Of a stretch of DNA of 64,000 nt, positions 62,792-64,000 are shown piece by piece; the stretch's first letter is position 1, and every line of letters starts with the position of its first letter. A model generated the notes under the pieces. That model was not told the DNA's origin. It saw only the letters and a program-made list of their open reading frames with translations, and ran no database searches. Position numbers and translations under genes: made by a program. Source of the stretch: JANQEU01 sp965601455 (GTDB lineage: Bacteria > Bacteroidota > Bacteroidia > Cytophagales > Cyclobacteriaceae); assembly GCA_965601455.1 (NCBI GenBank), contig OZ271831.1, positions 1,550,001 to 1,614,000 on the forward strand, written 5' to 3'.

Positions 62792-63841
62792 TTATTCAAA
62801 TATTAGGTTAGTCATTGTCTTTGTTGTCAGGATTCTAATCGCAAACATCGACTCATCTATTTCATAATCTATTAAATCCAGCTTGTGTGGGATTAATTGC
62901 GACCACTTTGAATAACTGTAATTTCTTTCAAAATCTAGGTCAATTTCACACCTTAATTCTTCTGCTGCCTTTATTTCCCACTCACAATTAGAAAGTCCAA
63001 TTTCTTCAGCTGAAAAGCCTGCATTGAGTTTGTCAAAATCAATTTTTTCAATGTCGTTAGTGACCGAGAAAATCGGAGTTCTAGTAATTCTATTACTTAA
63101 CAGTTTAGCACTTGAGTCAGTTATTTGTCCGTTTTCGTAAATACAATCATCTATTGCCAATGCTATAAAGCCTGAAAATTTATCATTGGAGGTTTTATAG
63201 TAATCCTTCTCTTGAATTTGACGAGAAAGGTCGTTTCGTTGAAATTCGTACCAAACTAATCCTAAGTCATTAATGATTAGATCACTTTTGAAATTAGAGC
63301 CTACTTTTGAGTACACACCGTATGCTTTTTGGAGTCTTGCCCTTGACGCAAATGGATGAAGGCTCAAATCTATTAGAATGCTATTATCTTTTGCAGTTTC
63401 TACATCTAATACGCAAATTCGACCGCTATTGTCATTGGAATCTAATTCGGTTGCAAACCAAGCACAGATATCAAGGTCTACGGTAAAATCTAATAGTTCT
63501 GAATAAAGTCCGTAATGTTGGACATAAGCTGCTGAATCCATGCCGCTAACATTTAATTTCTTTTGGATTTTTTCGTCTACATATATAGATATTGCTTCTA
63601 GTATTGTCTTATCAATTTCATCTAAATCGGATTCAGTCTTCATCCTCTGCATAGACGTAAGGCTGCTATCATATAAACCTGGTTCTCCTCTGAAGAGATA
63701 TTTTGGAACGTTGAGTTTTCTTGTATTACTTGAATTAATATCTTTTGCTTCAATGCTTACTTTCTTATCAGGATAATTATCTTTTAGATGAGATATCAAG
63801 GAAGACAGGTTCTCAAATCTTCTATGTTCAGGTATGTTCAT
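62792..63841 (-). CDS. FRG domain protein
   Basis: A 349-residue protein with the FRG signature at residues 50-52 (KYLFRGEPGLYDSSLTSMQR), then AAYVQHYGLYSELLDFTVDLDICAWFA (His and Asp of the family). FRG-domain proteins are of uncertain activity and often occur in accessory or defence-like settings. The stop is 2 bp from GTTAGGCAAA and the start 10 bp from TTTGCCTAAC, so the gene fills its module. Function unknown. Confidence 0.85.
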   Translation of the reverse strand: MNIPEHRRFENLSSLISHLKDNYPDKKVSIEAKDINSSNTRKLNVPKYLFRGEPGLYDSSLTSMQRMKTESDLDEIDKTILEAISIYVDEKIQKKLNVSGMDSAAYVQHYGLYSELLDFTVDLDICAWFATELDSNDNSGRICVLDVETAKDNSILIDLSLHPFASRARLQKAYGVYSKVGSNFKSDLIINDLGLVWYEFQRNDLSRQIQEKDYYKTSNDKFSGFIALAIDDCIYENGQITDSSAKLLSNRITRTPIFSVTNDIEKIDFDKLNAGFSAEEIGLSNCEWEIKAAEELRCEIDLDFERNYSYSKWSQLIPHKLDLIDYEIDESMFAIRILTTKTMTNLIFE

Positions 63842-63851
63842 ATCTCAAAAT

Positions 63852-64000
63852 TTTGCCTAACACCCAGCTATGGGGCGTCTTCCCCAAAGCCGGTAAGTGG
63901 AACTAAAGATAACGAACCTGTACCTAATTCAAACAGCTTCCAAAAAGAACACTTGATGAAGTTTCAGTTCCAGGGGATAGGAGGTCCAATGTGTGGTGAA
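63852..64000. repeat. attC-like spacer running off the right edge
   Basis: TTTGCCTAAC (63852-63861) starts it. The sequence then has GGGG/CCCC dyads and the 23-bp repeat shared with 57778-57800 at 63898-63920. No gene is visible to the end of the window. On the minus strand TTTG, 18 nt, TATCTTTA resembles a promoter for the FRG gene. Confidence 0.45.

Larger units (their letters stand above)
55777..63861. mobile_element. Integron-cassette-like array of six modules (CALIN-like), continuing to the right
   Basis: Six modules run in tandem, each starting GTT and ending AAC with the ends complementary within the module: 55777-57100 (GTTGTAAGCA/TGCTTACAAC, 10/10), 60077-60861 (GTTAGCGGT/ACCGCTAAC, 9/9), 62780-63861 (GTTAGGCAAA/TTTGCCTAAC, 10/10), 60965-62726 (GTTATCTACC vs GGTGGGTAAC, 8/10), 57862-60022 (12/16) and 57126-57729 (both ends GTTTGGCAAC). 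This is what cassette excision and insertion at G/TT leaves. The spacers (about 25 to 132 bp between modules) contain dyads as attC sites do. No integrase is in the window. Gene-orientation and promoter evidence do not by themselves settle mobility. Confidence 0.65.

Noticed and set aside
55777..64000. An integron integrase, transposase or phage integrase in the array
   Set aside because: No tyrosine-recombinase R-H-R-Y pattern or DDE transposase was seen in any coding frame; if one exists it is outside the window.
1..64000. CRISPR array, tRNA or rRNA genes
   Set aside because: No regularly spaced repeat series and no cloverleaf or rRNA-like conserved sequence was recognised by eye.

Overview
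The window looks like the chromosome of a free-living, probably aquatic Bacteroidota, most likely in or near the Cytophagales. Base composition is moderately AT-rich. There are no obvious Shine-Dalgarno sequences, and many short-leader lipoproteins with Cys-containing lipoboxes. Families typical of that phylum recur: DUF2911, DUF3500, DUF5700, DUF2855, VanZ, 7TMR-DISM kinases, TolB/TPR proteins and SMP-30-like propellers. No rRNA, tRNA, CRISPR array, phage, transposase or integrase gene was seen. Assignments are by eye from motifs; no database search was run.

Region 1 (1-37.8 kb) is almost entirely minus-strand and reads as a patchwork of short transcription units. It holds secreted or lipid-anchored enzymes (CE15-like esterase cut by the window edge, agmatine-deiminase-like protein, GH16, GH43, several alpha/beta hydrolases, HExxH proteins, a serine hydrolase). 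It also holds small housekeeping or stress enzymes (GNAT, VOC, Nudix, SAM methyltransferases, SDR, uracil-DNA-glycosylase-like) and a few regulators (AraC, Crp/Fnr, a 7TMR-DISM histidine kinase). The one plus-strand gene is a lipoprotein serpin. A truncated, mutated copy of the Nudix gene lies 2.5 kb from its parent.

Region 2 (37.8-55.6 kb) is rich in membrane-linked regulation. It has a protein fusing an AraC-type DNA-binding domain, a class III nucleotide cyclase, a transmembrane helix and a TolB/TPR extracytoplasmic part; an ECF sigma operon with two membrane proteins; and a single-pass HTH regulator divergent from a secreted beta-propeller. It also has a second ECF (SigZ-like, Cys-rich tail) operon and a membrane LytTR regulator whose promoter carries three direct repeats at helical-turn spacing. 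Decay is visible: a beta-lactamase-family gene broken by one in-frame stop, and a 27-codon remnant of a BtrH-like gene whose full copy sits 9 kb away.

Region 3 (55.8 kb to the right edge) is the most unusual part. Six consecutive gene modules (class V aminotransferase; small secreted protein; LysR plus threonine-synthase-like pair; SAM methyltransferase; TolB/TPR membrane protein; FRG-domain protein) are each bounded by GTT... on the left and ...AAC on the right. The two ends of a module are reverse complements of each other, perfectly over 9-10 bp in three modules and imperfectly in the rest, while different modules have different ends. The spacers between modules are short dyad-forming sequences. 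This is the signature expected of integron gene cassettes joined through attC sites. With no integrase in view, the region is best described as an attC cassette cluster (CALIN-like) that continues past the right edge.
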